A DNA stretch of 64,000 nucleotides, from assembly GCA_034111645.1 (NCBI GenBank), contig JAWUWW010000005.1, positions 37,484 through 101,483 on the forward strand, read 5' to 3'. Source of the stretch: CANLBN01 sp034111645 (GTDB lineage Bacteria > Pseudomonadota > Gammaproteobacteria > Pseudomonadales > Cellvibrionaceae). Of the stretch, positions 28,103 to 37,686 are shown one piece after another. Under the pieces are notes generated by a model. It saw only the letters and a program-made list of their open reading frames with translations, did no database searches and was not told where the DNA came from. The first letter of the stretch is position 1, and the number at the start of each line of letters is the position of its first letter. A program made the position numbers and the translations under genes.

Positions 28103-28269
28103 GCTATCGAAGAACGTGAGCACGTTTAACAAAAACTAGTAATTTAATCGGCCTATAAACTGAAAAACTAAATTCAAAAATTGCACTTATTATCCGAATC
28201 TAAGATAAATTAATCCTCAGGCAAACTCACTTATAAGAATCTTTGAGCTTTCAATAAATACACTCGCGG

Positions 28270-28788
28270 TCAAATGTTAACGGCAAATGACGCTTTGATC
28301 TGTTCGCACCATTGTTTAATTCTGATATCGGTGAGCTCCTCTTGCTGATCTTCGTCAAGAGCTAAACCGACAAATTGATTATTTTCTTTGTCATAGGCTT
28401 TAGAAGCATCAAACTCATAACCTTCCGCAGACCAATGGCCAATAATTTTTGCCCCATTATTAATAAGCACATCATTCAGCATCCCCATAGCGTCTAAAAA
28501 ATAGTCGCCATATCCAAATTGATCACCGAGACCAAATAAAGCAACTGTTTTACCGGTAAAATCTATTTTAAGTAAATCATCCCAAAACTCCTCCCAGTCA
28601 GATTGTATTTGTCCAAAATCCCACGTTGGAATACCCAATATCATCAATTGATAATCGTCAAAATCTAGCTGCGTGACATCGGCAATATCACGAACATCAA
28701 TCTCATCTTCTTCAAATCGGGATTGAATTCGATACGCTACCGACTCAGTATTGCCCTCGTCACTACCAAAAAACAATCCAATTTTCAT
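28270..28788 (-). CDS. Flavodoxin
   Basis: Small FMN electron carrier, long-chain type, 172 aa from the ATG at 28788 (the TTG at 28806 is a longer but less likely start). The FMN phosphate loop is GSDEGNTESV (8-17), the first isoalloxazine loop is GIPTWDFGQIQSDWEEF, and the second is GLGDQFGYGDYF. The standard Thr of the phosphate loop (T/S-x-T-G-x-T) is replaced by an SDEGNT form, as in FldB-like proteins. Redox partner cannot be told from context. It is convergent with cmoB and divergent from the diguanylate cyclase gene. Confidence 0.9.
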   Translation of the reverse strand: MKIGLFFGSDEGNTESVAYRIQSRFEEDEIDVRDIADVTQLDFDDYQLMILGIPTWDFGQIQSDWEEFWDDLLKIDFTGKTVALFGLGDQFGYGDYFLDAMGMLNDVLINNGAKIIGHWSAEGYEFDASKAYDKENNQFVGLALDEDQQEELTDIRIKQWCEQIKASFAVNI

Positions 28789-29282
28789 ACGTTCTTGCAC
28801 CAGCAATAATTTTAAGGGTAAAGGTTTAAATTTAGTTAAAACTTCTAAAACGACAGACTTTCTATCCCGACTCTTAATAGCTTAACCAACACGATAAATA
28901 GTGGCAATCTACTAAATGTGGGCACTAAAAGCACACCCTTTATGTCAGTCTCTTTAAATAAATAAGCATTTTATAGATCGGCAATAATTTACCGCTTTTA
29001 TAAAAAGATAAGCAATCTAGCTAAATATACGGCAAAAAACAGTCAAAATACTGGCTAAACTTTATTTCAAAATTTAAATTTAGTGTAAGTCATTGTTTAT
29101 AATAAATATTATTTTTATAAAAAAGTTGGCATAAGTTTAGCTTTATAAAACACGTGTAATAAATTTATATCTAATTAAATGATGTTATTCGCAGTGGCTC
29201 TATAGAAGTACTCATATAAAGAGACAAATTAGTCATTGTTAATATTTTTAGTAATAAGAGATTAATTCAAAGGTAGATAAGT
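28789..29282. other. AT-rich divergent intergenic region upstream of the GGDEF gene
   Basis: About 490 bp with no convincing reading frame. A plus-strand site TTGGCATAAGTTTAGCTT (29126-29143) has the GG-N10-GC spacing of a sigma-54 promoter but three departures from consensus. An imperfect AT-only inverted repeat lies around 29097-29120. The length would leave room for regulation of the diguanylate cyclase gene, but nothing here is firm. Confidence 0.4.
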
Positions 29283-30242
29283 ATGGCCTCAATCGTAAGT
29301 ACGCGATCAAGTTCACAACAGCGTGTCCACACAGCTGGAAACTACTCTATTGCAAACACTGTTCAACAAGAGTTGGGTGCAGATACACTCTATAAATTAA
29401 CTTCTTTGTTGCAAACTACAATTGATATAGAACCATTATTTGAATTGTTTTTTGGACAAATTCAACACTTACTCAAATTGGGTAGTTGTCAATTTGAGAA
29501 CCAATCCGAAAATATCCAGCTCAAATTAGGCACTGCTAGTGCACATAACTGTGATTACTCTTTAAATATTCAACAACAATATTTGGGCAATATAAGTTTT
29601 ACCCGTAAGCAGCGATTTTCAGAAGCTGAACTGGCTCAGATAGAAAAATTACTAAGCACGATCGTTTATCCATTGCGTAACGCACTTAATTATCGCGCTG
29701 TTCTTAATCAAGCACTCAGCGATCCATTAACGGGGCTAGGAAATCGCGGAGCACTTGAAAGCTCGTTAGAACATCAATGGCAGATGGCCCAGCGTTATGA
29801 ACAAGATCTAGGCGTACTTATGGTTGATATAGATTTTTTCAAAAAAATTAATGATACCTATGGCCATGATGTTGGCGACTCTGTCATTAAACATGTAGCT
29901 GAAAGCATTAAAATAACGACTCGACAAACAGATATGGTATTTCGATATGGCGGCGAAGAATTTTTAGTTCTACTCAATAAAACAACAATTATTGGCTCTA
30001 CTATCATTGCAGAGCGTATACGTGAAAACATTGAAAACTTAAAGCTTACAGATAACAAAGGCCAATTAATTAAGGTAACGGCAAGCGTTGGTGGTACACA
30101 TTTACGATCGGGACTTAGTAAAAATCAATTAGTTCAAGAAGCCGATAAAGCACTCTATATATCTAAAGAAAGAGGCCGTAATTGCGTAAACTTTTATGAG
30201 GCAGAAACCACAAACACTTACTGTTCACATTTACCTGTTTAA
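29283..30242 (+). CDS. GGDEF diguanylate cyclase
   Basis: Makes cyclic di-GMP from two GTP. The 319-aa protein has no membrane segment; the N-terminal 140 residues look like a GAF-type sensor (moderate confidence) and lead by a helix into the GGDEF domain: DPLTGLGNR (147-155), metal-binding VDIDFFKKIND (181-191), the active-site GGEEF (223-227), and an RxxD inhibitory site (RQTD, 214-217) five residues before it. Both catalysis and product feedback are therefore predicted. AAAGGT precedes the ATG. It stands alone on the plus strand. Confidence 0.93.
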   Translation: MASIVSTRSSSQQRVHTAGNYSIANTVQQELGADTLYKLTSLLQTTIDIEPLFELFFGQIQHLLKLGSCQFENQSENIQLKLGTASAHNCDYSLNIQQQYLGNISFTRKQRFSEAELAQIEKLLSTIVYPLRNALNYRAVLNQALSDPLTGLGNRGALESSLEHQWQMAQRYEQDLGVLMVDIDFFKKINDTYGHDVGDSVIKHVAESIKITTRQTDMVFRYGGEEFLVLLNKTTIIGSTIIAERIRENIENLKLTDNKGQLIKVTASVGGTHLRSGLSKNQLVQEADKALYISKERGRNCVNFYEAETTNTYCSHLPV

Positions 30243-30248
30243 ATGCAG

Positions 30249-30296
30249 AAGAGACACTATAAAATATTAATAGTGACTCTACCCGTCTCTTTTTGT
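30249..30296 (+). terminator. Stem-loop with T run after the diguanylate cyclase gene
   Basis: AGAGACACTAT and ATAGTGACTCT form an inner hairpin with one mismatch, and AGAGAC can instead pair with the following GTCTC that runs into TTTTT. It starts less than ten bases after the stop codon. Termination is likely, but the folding is ambiguous. Confidence 0.55.
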
Positions 30297-30846
30297 CTAT
30301 GGTTAATACAAACTGTAAAACATCGTGTTTGATATTTAATAATAGACTTGGTTTAGTCACGCCACCTCTACAATAAAGATATTTTTTTATCGTCACTATT
30401 TTTTTGCTTTCAATCTATTTAAAATCGCTTGAGTTGTAAACAGCTTCAAAGAAATAAAGTACGCTGAAAACTTATAACTCTTCTAATTTATAGCACGTAA
30501 AATTTCTAACGCGGCCAGCTTACAACCCATCCAATTAAAAAACACAAATATTTTTATACCATGAATTTCTATCATCCGAATAATACGCGCGGAACCTCAT
30601 TTAGAAAACAGACAATCAAAAAAAAATGATAAATAAGCGGAAATTTACTTAAAACAATACGTGCAAAAAGATAAGAAAAAATTCGACATGGAAATAAACA
30701 AAAACCTAAAAAAAATTATAAGAAGTTAGATTCGATAATTAAACGTTATCGATATTAATGACAGATTTGTATATAGGGACTCTGCATTAATATCGATAAA
30801 CACTTGAGCTTTTATAAATTTGAGCTAAAAATTAACCTTCAAATTT
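30297..30846. other. Non-coding stretch between convergent GGDEF and transglutaminase genes
   Basis: About 550 bp of very AT-rich sequence. No reading frame with a ribosome-binding site is seen. The one structured element is a perfect 15-base inverted repeat at 30746-30799, listed separately. Otherwise nothing is recognised. Confidence 0.5.
30746..30799. repeat. Perfect 15-bp inverted repeat with 24-bp spacer
   Basis: TTATCGATATTAATG (30746-30760) and its exact reverse complement CATTAATATCGATAA (30785-30799) flank 24 bases. There is no T run on either side, so a simple terminator is not indicated. It lies about 50 bp past the 3' end of the transglutaminase gene. It could be a protein-binding site or an RNA 3'-end structure. 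Confidence 0.7.
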
Positions 30847-33800
30847 TCAAAAAGTTGGTGATCTTCTTAAATCTAATGTGTACGGATAATCTTCTGAAAC
30901 CTCTTCTTTTGGTGGTTCCATCGGACGCGGTTTATCACTATGTACGAAGAAAGATCTAATTTGTTGCGGATTTACTTTTGCACCACCATCATCTTTATTA
31001 TCCTCTGGCGATTGCGATGTAACCGTTGTCTCGCTAGGCCTTATCGTCCCTGGAGTATGATTATAACCCCAAAAACGATTAACTCTGCGAGACTCTGCTT
31101 CAAATGCATTAATCGGAAAAGTTTCATAACTTCTACCGCCAGGATGGTTAACATGATAAGTACACCCACCGATGGCTAAACCGTTCCAAGTGTCTATCAA
31201 GTCAAAAACTAGAGGAGCATGTACACCAATAGTTGGATGCAGCGCTGAAGGCGGTGCCCAGGCACGATATCGCAGCCCCGCAACAAACTCACCCTGCTTG
31301 CCAGTCGCTCTCAATGGCACGCGTCTTTCGTTACAGGTTAAAATATAACGTTCACTATTAATGCCTGTTACTCTCACCTGCAGACGCTCTACGGATGAAT
31401 CAACATAGCGCGTTGTTCCATGCTGACCGACTTCTTCACCTAATACATGCCAAGGCTCTATGCCCCAACGTAATTCAATTTCAATATCAGAGATTTGTAC
31501 ACGTCCGTAATGTGGAAAGCGAAACTCTTCAAAGGGTAACAGCCACTCTAACTTAAAATCATAACCATGGGCTTGAAGATCTGACACTACTTCTTTTATA
31601 TCTGACCAAATATAATGCGGCAATAAAAATTGATCGTGAAGTCGTGTTCCCCAGCGAACTAGCTGATGCTTATAAGGCTCTTTCCAAAACCGAGCGACAA
31701 GGCAGCGCAGAAGCAACATTTGAACAAGTGACATGCGCGCATGCGGTGGCATTTCAAAGCCACGAAATTCTAATATACCTAAACGTCCCGTAGGTGAACT
31801 TGGCGAATATAACTTATCAATACAAAATTCTGCGCGGTGTGTATTGCCGGTAATATCAACAAGTAAGTTTCTAAAAATTCTGTCCACTAACCAAGGCTGA
31901 TTATCGGCGCCTTTAGGAACTTGTTGAAAGGCTACCTCTAATTCGTAAAGTATGTCATCACGACCCTCATCAACTCTCGGAGCTTGACTCGTTGGTCCGA
32001 TAAACATACCTGAAAACAAATAAGACATACTCGGATGATGCTGCCAAAATGTTATTAAGCTCTGCAAAATCTCAGGGCGTCTTAATATTGGGCTATCTGC
32101 GGGGGTTGCACCACCAATAGTTACATGATTACCACCACCCGTTCCCGTATGACGACCATCAACCATAAATTTTTCTGTGCCTAGACGACACAGTCTTGCT
32201 TGCTCGTAAAGCACATTCGTTTTTTCGACTAATTCATCCCAAGTGCGACTAGGATGAATATTAACTTCAATAACCCCAGGGTCAGGCGTAATTTTAAAGC
32301 TTTTTAATCTAGGGTCACTCGGTGGCTCATAGCCTTCAAGTATCACCGGCATATCGAGTTTTTCTGCGGTAGCTTCTATTGCTTCAATTAAATTACAGAA
32401 GTCATTAAATGATTGTAGCGGCGGTAAAAAGATAAATAAACGGCCGTTGCGAGGCTCAACAGTCAGAGCCGTTCGAATTAATGGAGTCACTACCTTAGGT
32501 GCTTTATTAACTGTCGGCTGGTTTTTTTCTTCCGCAAATGGATCTTTCGTTGGTCGATATAGCTCCTGTTCTGTTGCATAAGAAAGAGTTGCTAACGGCA
32601 AGCGCAAACCCATTGGCGAATCGCCAGGTATAGCAATTAAACGCTCACGTCTTACCGGCCACTGACAACTAGCCCAATGATTACCGCTTGCATTCCACTC
32701 TAATGGCAGTACAAAACCAGATGGATTATTAAGACCTTCTTTGAGTAATTTAGCGAGGCGCTTTCTTTCAAGATCAAGTGTTAGATCAGCATCATATAAA
32801 TCGATGTTCTCAGGTAAATCTTGCTCTTTTAATAAATAATGGGAAGCATCTTCAAATGTAGAAATAATATAAGTCATCGGTATTTGTAATGACTGACATA
32901 AAGTTTGTAAAAATTTTCGGCCTTCTTTTCGGGTAAGACCATAATCATGATCGATACGACCAATCAATTTGGTATTATTCCATAAAGGTTTTTCATCTGT
33001 TCGCCAAAAACATCCTAGTGCCCAGCGAGGAACTTCTTCACCGGGATACCATTTGCCTTGACCATAATGAAGTAATCCACCCTTGGAAAAACTATCGCGT
33101 AGCCTTAGTAATAATTCTTTTGATAAACGTAATTTATCATCACCAAGTGCACCCGTATTCCATTGTTCTGACTCCATATCATCAATAGAGACAAAAGTTG
33201 GCTCACCACCCATCGTTAGACGCACATCTTCTTTTACCAATTCTTGATCGACCTTTTGGCCTAGCTCATCTATTTTTGACCATTGATAATCGCTATATGG
33301 TTTTGTAACGCGAGGGTCTTCTAAAATACGAACAACTTCATTTTCAAATTCAAATTCAACTTCACATTCATCGGTGAAGCCAGTAATTGGTGCGGCAGAA
33401 CTTGGATTAGGTGTACAAGCTAAAGGAATATGCCCTTCACTTGCAAACAATCCTGACGTTGGGTCAAGTCCAACCCAGCCTGCACCCGAGAGATAAACTT
33501 CACACCAAGCATGTAGATCGGTGAAGTCTTCCTCGGGTCCTGAAGGCCCGTCTAAAGATTTTACGTCTGAAGTCAGTTGCACTAAATAACCAGAAGTAAA
33601 ACGTGCTGCCAAACCTAGGTGGCGAAATATCTGCACTAATAGCCAAGCAGAATCACGACAAGAACCTAACTTTTTACTCAACGTTGTTTCGCAATCTTGA
33701 ACGCCAGGCTCCATACGAATGGTGTAATCGATATCTTTTTCTAGCCTCTGATTTATCTCCACTAAAAAATCATTGATGGGGATTTCTTTTTTAGCTTTGA

Positions 33801-34200
33801 ATTCATCTAGCCACTCGAGTAACAGCTTACCCTTCTCTTTTACTTCTAAATATGGTTGTAATTCTTCTTTTAACTCTTTGTTATATTTAAAAGGAAATTC
33901 TTTAGCGTCGTCTTCAACAAAAAAATCAAACGGATTAATCACCGTCATATCGGCAATAACTTCTACTTCAACACTAAAGTGATCTGTCTTCTCAGGAAAA
34001 ACTATGCGTGCTTGCCAATTACCAAAAGGGTCTTGTTGCCAATTTAGAAAATGATTTTCCGGTAAAACTTTTAGCGTATAAGCGTGAAGAGGTGTTCGCG
34101 TATGAGGTGCAGGTCGAAGTCTTACAACATGCGGAGAAAGATTAACTCTGCGGTCAAATTTATAGTAGGTGTTATGGTGAAGCGCAACTCGAATCGTCAT
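30847..34200 (-). CDS. Transglutaminase-like protein fused to DUF2126
   Basis: Large cytoplasmic protein (1117 aa) of unknown function. The N-terminal 280 residues are a bacterial transglutaminase-like/cysteine protease fold with an N-terminal beta domain and a visible triad: Cys in KLGSCRDSAWLL (about 177-188), His in TDLHAWCEVY and Asp in GLDPTSG. From about 325 to the end is the DUF2126 region (LTMGGEPTFVS, YGQGKWYPGEEVPRWALG, GTGGGNHVTIGG, LEFRGFEMPPHARMSL), proposed from comparative genomics to be related to carboxylate-amine ligases. It is the third gene after the ATP-grasp and alpha-E genes, the usual composition of this cluster, which points to ligation and cleavage of an unidentified peptide-like substrate. 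Confidence 0.9.
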   Translation of the reverse strand: MTIRVALHHNTYYKFDRRVNLSPHVVRLRPAPHTRTPLHAYTLKVLPENHFLNWQQDPFGNWQARIVFPEKTDHFSVEVEVIADMTVINPFDFFVEDDAKEFPFKYNKELKEELQPYLEVKEKGKLLLEWLDEFKAKKEIPINDFLVEINQRLEKDIDYTIRMEPGVQDCETTLSKKLGSCRDSAWLLVQIFRHLGLAARFTSGYLVQLTSDVKSLDGPSGPEEDFTDLHAWCEVYLSGAGWVGLDPTSGLFASEGHIPLACTPNPSSAAPITGFTDECEVEFEFENEVVRILEDPRVTKPYSDYQWSKIDELGQKVDQELVKEDVRLTMGGEPTFVSIDDMESEQWNTGALGDDKLRLSKELLLRLRDSFSKGGLLHYGQGKWYPGEEVPRWALGCFWRTDEKPLWNNTKLIGRIDHDYGLTRKEGRKFLQTLCQSLQIPMTYIISTFEDASHYLLKEQDLPENIDLYDADLTLDLERKRLAKLLKEGLNNPSGFVLPLEWNASGNHWASCQWPVRRERLIAIPGDSPMGLRLPLATLSYATEQELYRPTKDPFAEEKNQPTVNKAPKVVTPLIRTALTVEPRNGRLFIFLPPLQSFNDFCNLIEAIEATAEKLDMPVILEGYEPPSDPRLKSFKITPDPGVIEVNIHPSRTWDELVEKTNVLYEQARLCRLGTEKFMVDGRHTGTGGGNHVTIGGATPADSPILRRPEILQSLITFWQHHPSMSYLFSGMFIGPTSQAPRVDEGRDDILYELEVAFQQVPKGADNQPWLVDRIFRNLLVDITGNTHRAEFCIDKLYSPSSPTGRLGILEFRGFEMPPHARMSLVQMLLLRCLVARFWKEPYKHQLVRWGTRLHDQFLLPHYIWSDIKEVVSDLQAHGYDFKLEWLLPFEEFRFPHYGRVQISDIEIELRWGIEPWHVLGEEVGQHGTTRYVDSSVERLQVRVTGINSERYILTCNERRVPLRATGKQGEFVAGLRYRAWAPPSALHPTIGVHAPLVFDLIDTWNGLAIGGCTYHVNHPGGRSYETFPINAFEAESRRVNRFWGYNHTPGTIRPSETTVTSQSPEDNKDDGGAKVNPQQIRSFFVHSDKPRPMEPPKEEVSEDYPYTLDLRRSPTF

Positions 34201-34228
34201 GATAGTTTTGAAGCCTTAAATGAATAAT

Positions 34229-34271
34229 GACTTCACATTAAAAAATTATTGTTCATTTTAAGTGTGAAGTC
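34229..34271 (-). repeat. Intercistronic inverted repeat between alpha-E and transglutaminase genes
   Basis: GACTTCACA (34229-34237) and TGTGAAGTC (34263-34271) form a perfect 9-bp stem around an AT-rich loop; flanking AATGAA and TTCATT could extend it imperfectly. It fills most of the 93-bp gap and has no T run. It could be a processing or partial termination site that adjusts expression of the last gene. Confidence 0.55.
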
Positions 34272-34293
34272 TGAATATTTGTTCATTAATAAA

Positions 34294-35226
34294 TTATTTA
34301 GCAGAAAACCAATTCTCAGTAAAAATTCCGTGTAACTGACCGAGTTTTAACTGTAATTCATTACAATAGCTACTCAGTTGATTATCTGACTCAGTAAATT
34401 TGAAATCTGAATCTTGTCTTATTCCCAGTGATTTCATCGAGCTTATTATTTTTCGATTTCTGGGTAGCAATCTTACTGCGCTTTCAATTGAACTAATACA
34501 GTAGTGCACCGAGCGCGGAAAATGAGGATCAAAAATTAAGAACTTGGCAACCTTAATACCGCCAACACTCGCCGCCACATTTCTTCTATAGGCATGGTCA
34601 GCACCAGAGCAACGAAGTACATTACCCCAAACAATTAGCTGAACATGAGCTGCTTCGTGATCATCATGAGAAACCAGTACATTAGTACCCGCATCCAGAA
34701 TACGCGTTGTCATATCCGCGCCCTCTAGATGTCGACCAATACACCACATATCCCAGACCTCATCATGAGATAAAGTGCTCGCGATATATCCTTGTATTAA
34801 CTGACATTGATTAATTACCTGAGTTAAAAACTCATGACGCTTGCCACGATTTAGGCAACCATTTTTGATCGATTCATGTGCGTATGTGGATAATTCATTT
34901 ATCAATTCCCATGCACTCTCTGGCATTACGTCACGATTTGTTCTTAAGTTTTCACGTACCATCGATAAAGACACTAACATTGAGCCTGAGTTGGTATCAT
35001 CTACTAATGAAAATTTAACAACATTGGGCTCATCGCGCACCTTATAGCGCTTGTCATATTCAGCTTCGGCACTATTTAAGGTGACCAAGTTAAACCAAGA
35101 AATATTAATATCTTTTGGTAAATCCATTAGTAAATTTGTATAAACATTGACCAAACGCGCTGAGCTCTCGACCCTTTGAAGATAACGTGACGTCCAATAT
35201 ATTCTCTCCGCTACACTTGACAGCAT
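34294..35226 (-). CDS. Alpha-E domain protein
   Basis: All-helical protein of 310 aa of the alpha-E family, function unknown, nearly always encoded with a circularly permuted ATP-grasp protein. It opens with the family start MLSSVAERIYWTSRYLQR (1-18) and contains WCIGRHLEGADMTTRILDAG (about 161-180). No membrane segment or catalytic motif is recognised. Its start overlaps the ATP-grasp stop codon by one base (TAATG), so the two are translationally coupled. A role as scaffold or modified partner of the ligase is only inference. Confidence 0.9.
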   Translation of the reverse strand: MLSSVAERIYWTSRYLQRVESSARLVNVYTNLLMDLPKDINISWFNLVTLNSAEAEYDKRYKVRDEPNVVKFSLVDDTNSGSMLVSLSMVRENLRTNRDVMPESAWELINELSTYAHESIKNGCLNRGKRHEFLTQVINQCQLIQGYIASTLSHDEVWDMWCIGRHLEGADMTTRILDAGTNVLVSHDDHEAAHVQLIVWGNVLRCSGADHAYRRNVAASVGGIKVAKFLIFDPHFPRSVHYCISSIESAVRLLPRNRKIISSMKSLGIRQDSDFKFTESDNQLSSYCNELQLKLGQLHGIFTENWFSAK

Positions 35227-36677
35227 TATTTAGCCTCCGTATCGACAATCCAGGTATCTTTACTACCACCACCTTGAGATGAGTTAACAACCAAGGAACC
35301 TTTTTTCATAGCAACTCTTGTTAATCCACCGGTTGTTACATAACTATATTTACCTTGTAAAACAAATGGTCGTAAATCGAGATGCCGAGGCTCTAGCTTA
35401 TCGCCGCCAATCAATGTTGGTGCAGTAGACAGCGCAAGTGTCGGCTGGCCAATATAATTACGGGGGTTATTTTTGATGAGCTCGACGAATTCTGCCTGCT
35501 CTTTTTTAGTAGAATTTGGACCTACTAACATACCATAACCACCAGACTCGTTAGCCGGCTTAACCACCAATTTAGAAATATTTTCGATGACATAATCACG
35601 CTGTTTTTTATCACTACAAAGAAAAGTTTCTACGTTTGAGATAATGGGGTCTTGATCTAGGTAGTATTTAATAATTTGAGGAACATAAGCATAAACTACT
35701 TTATCATCGGCAACACCAGCACCTGGAGCATTAGCCAAAGCAACTTTGCCTGTTTGCCATGCTTTCATCAATCCAGGAACACCTAAGGTCGAGTCTTTAT
35801 TAAAAACGGTGGGATCTAAAAATAAGTCATCAATTCGACGATATATCACATCCACTTTTTCAAGGCCGTTGATCGTTTTCATATAAACGTAGCCATTTTT
35901 ACCTACGGTCAAATCACTGCCTTCAACTAACTCAATACCCATCTGCTGGGCTAAAAATGCATGCTCAAAGTATGCGGAGTTATAAATACCAGGAGTAAGT
36001 ATTACAATTTCCGGGTCATCGACGCCTATAGCAAGGTCAGCTAAGGTAGTAAATAACTGACTGGTATAATCGGAGATGGGCAGAATGTTACCCTGTTCAA
36101 ATAACTCAGGGAGTACGCGCTTGGTCACAGAGCGGTTCTCAAGCATATAAGAGACACCAGAAGGCACACGAAGATTATCTTCTAATACATAAAATTCACC
36201 ATCATTGTCTCTCACTAAATCTGTACCACAAATATGTGCCCAGACTCCATGAGGAGGTGAAATGCCGATACATTCTTTACGAAAGTTAGTCGATTTCTCG
36301 ATTATTTCGCGAGGAATAATGCCATCTTTTAAGATCTTTTGATCGTGATAAAGATCATCAATAAACAAATTTAGCGCTTTAAGACGCTGTTTGAGACCAT
36401 CTGCTGTTTTGCTCCACTGTTTGGCGGAGATTGTGCGAGGAATAATATCAAAAGGCCACGACCTATCAATATTGCCCTCTTCTGTATAAACAGTAAAGGT
36501 GATGCCCATGTCTTGAATTGCAGCATCCGCTAACTGTTGACGTAGATGTAATTCATTTTCATCAAGCGATTGAAGATAACGTGTTAAGTTTTTTGCTGGT
36601 AATCGTGCATTACCATTAGCATTAATTAATTCATCATAAAATAAATTTGCTTGGTAGTTTTTCCAATTGATACCCAT
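35226..36677 (-). CDS. Circularly permuted type 2 ATP-grasp protein
   Basis: Predicted ATP-dependent carboxylate-amine ligase of 483 aa. Family motifs include WAHICGTDLVRD and VLEDNLRVPSGVSYMLENR in the first half, VIYRRIDDLF and ANAPGAGVADDKVVYAYVP in the middle and VVKPANESGGYGMLVGP toward the C terminus (metal/ATP site). Substrates are unknown; comparative genomics groups these with amidoligases that build or attach small peptides. It is the first gene of the three-gene cluster and probably carries the operon promoter in the 109-bp gap upstream. Confidence 0.92.
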   Translation of the reverse strand: MGINWKNYQANLFYDELINANGNARLPAKNLTRYLQSLDENELHLRQQLADAAIQDMGITFTVYTEEGNIDRSWPFDIIPRTISAKQWSKTADGLKQRLKALNLFIDDLYHDQKILKDGIIPREIIEKSTNFRKECIGISPPHGVWAHICGTDLVRDNDGEFYVLEDNLRVPSGVSYMLENRSVTKRVLPELFEQGNILPISDYTSQLFTTLADLAIGVDDPEIVILTPGIYNSAYFEHAFLAQQMGIELVEGSDLTVGKNGYVYMKTINGLEKVDVIYRRIDDLFLDPTVFNKDSTLGVPGLMKAWQTGKVALANAPGAGVADDKVVYAYVPQIIKYYLDQDPIISNVETFLCSDKKQRDYVIENISKLVVKPANESGGYGMLVGPNSTKKEQAEFVELIKNNPRNYIGQPTLALSTAPTLIGGDKLEPRHLDLRPFVLQGKYSYVTTGGLTRVAMKKGSLVVNSSQGGGSKDTWIVDTEAK

Positions 36678-36786
36678 GGTTACGAATCCATTGTCATTTT
36701 TAGGTGTAATAGCTGATTAAAATAAAAGAACTAATTTCTATATATTAAACAAGTCTATGGGTAAAAATAAAGCAAACCTTGTCTTA

Positions 36787-37686
36787 CTAGTTGATTTTGT
36801 TAGCTTTACTCAAACTATTAGATACTTGTTGCCAACAGTAAAAAGCACAATCTTTACGCGTCTCAAAATCAGTTAAGTCTATAGTTGGATGAAAAATTAT
36901 TTTCACAGAAGATTTTTTTAAGCCTAAAGCATTAAAAAAATGAGATCCAAATGGCATCGTGGCATACCAAGCATATTGATCTCTTACCTCTCTGTTCATA
37001 GGCTTTTTTTCATAATGAGTGTAGGCAATTGTTATAGGTTGAATAGTAACAGTATCAACTGCCTGCTCAACCGATTGCAACAAGCTTGATTTGAAGGGCT
37101 CTACATGCTCCCCTTCTGTACTTGTGCCTTCTGGGAACAAGATTAAGTTTTTCTTCTCATTAAAATGATGCGTCATTATATCAAGCTGAGCGCGAATTTT
37201 ATTGCCTTTACGCTCAAAAAATAATGTATTTTGAATTTTAGCAAGTGCTCCCAGAACAGGCCAATTAGCTACTTCTGATTTGGCAATAAAGTACCCTGGT
37301 ATTTTGGACGATAGCGCAAATACATCGAGATACGAAATATGATTAGACAGATATAATGTAGGCTTTAAACGCGAAAGCTCCCCTTCGGTAGTTACCTTCA
37401 TCGAAAACAAATAACAACATCCATAGTGGAAAGTTTTATAAAAAGTATCTAATCGCGACGTTAATAGATATTTAAAAATATAGAACACTGGTAGCATTAA
37501 AAGGATCCAAAAAACCAATAAAATAGCAGAAAAAATCGCTCGAATAGTATGCGTATAAGAGAATGAATGTTGCAAACTTTCCCTCTCAGAAAAGGTTTCA
37601 TTTGAGTTTATGCTTGTCGCATGGATGTTTGTTTCTTGATAAACTTTATTTTGTTTTAAACTTTCTTCTTTATCGATTTTAGACAT
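36787..37686 (-). CDS. PlsC-family 1-acyl-sn-glycerol-3-phosphate acyltransferase (OlsA-like)
   Basis: Membrane acyltransferase of 299 aa. One strong hydrophobic segment (about 50-75) precedes the catalytic domain, with HISYLD (116-121, the HX4D motif), FFERKG (156-161), and FPEGTSTEG (184-192). It may acylate lysophosphatidate or, given its partner, lyso-ornithine lipid. Its start overlaps the 3' end of the GNAT-type gene by 8 bp, so they form a coupled pair. The first 45 residues are hydrophilic and not typical of PlsC. OlsA identity is inferred from the pairing. Confidence 0.83.
   Translation of the reverse strand: MSKIDKEESLKQNKVYQETNIHATSINSNETFSERESLQHSFSYTHTIRAIFSAILLVFWILLMLPVFYIFKYLLTSRLDTFYKTFHYGCCYLFSMKVTTEGELSRLKPTLYLSNHISYLDVFALSSKIPGYFIAKSEVANWPVLGALAKIQNTLFFERKGNKIRAQLDIMTHHFNEKKNLILFPEGTSTEGEHVEPFKSSLLQSVEQAVDTVTIQPITIAYTHYEKKPMNREVRDQYAWYATMPFGSHFFNALGLKKSSVKIIFHPTIDLTDFETRKDCAFYCWQQVSNSLSKANKIN

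Noticed and set aside
28113..28126. AACGTG-AG-CACGTT palindrome after cmoB
   Set aside because: Short, no T run, and the gap is otherwise featureless, so neither terminator nor operator is supported.
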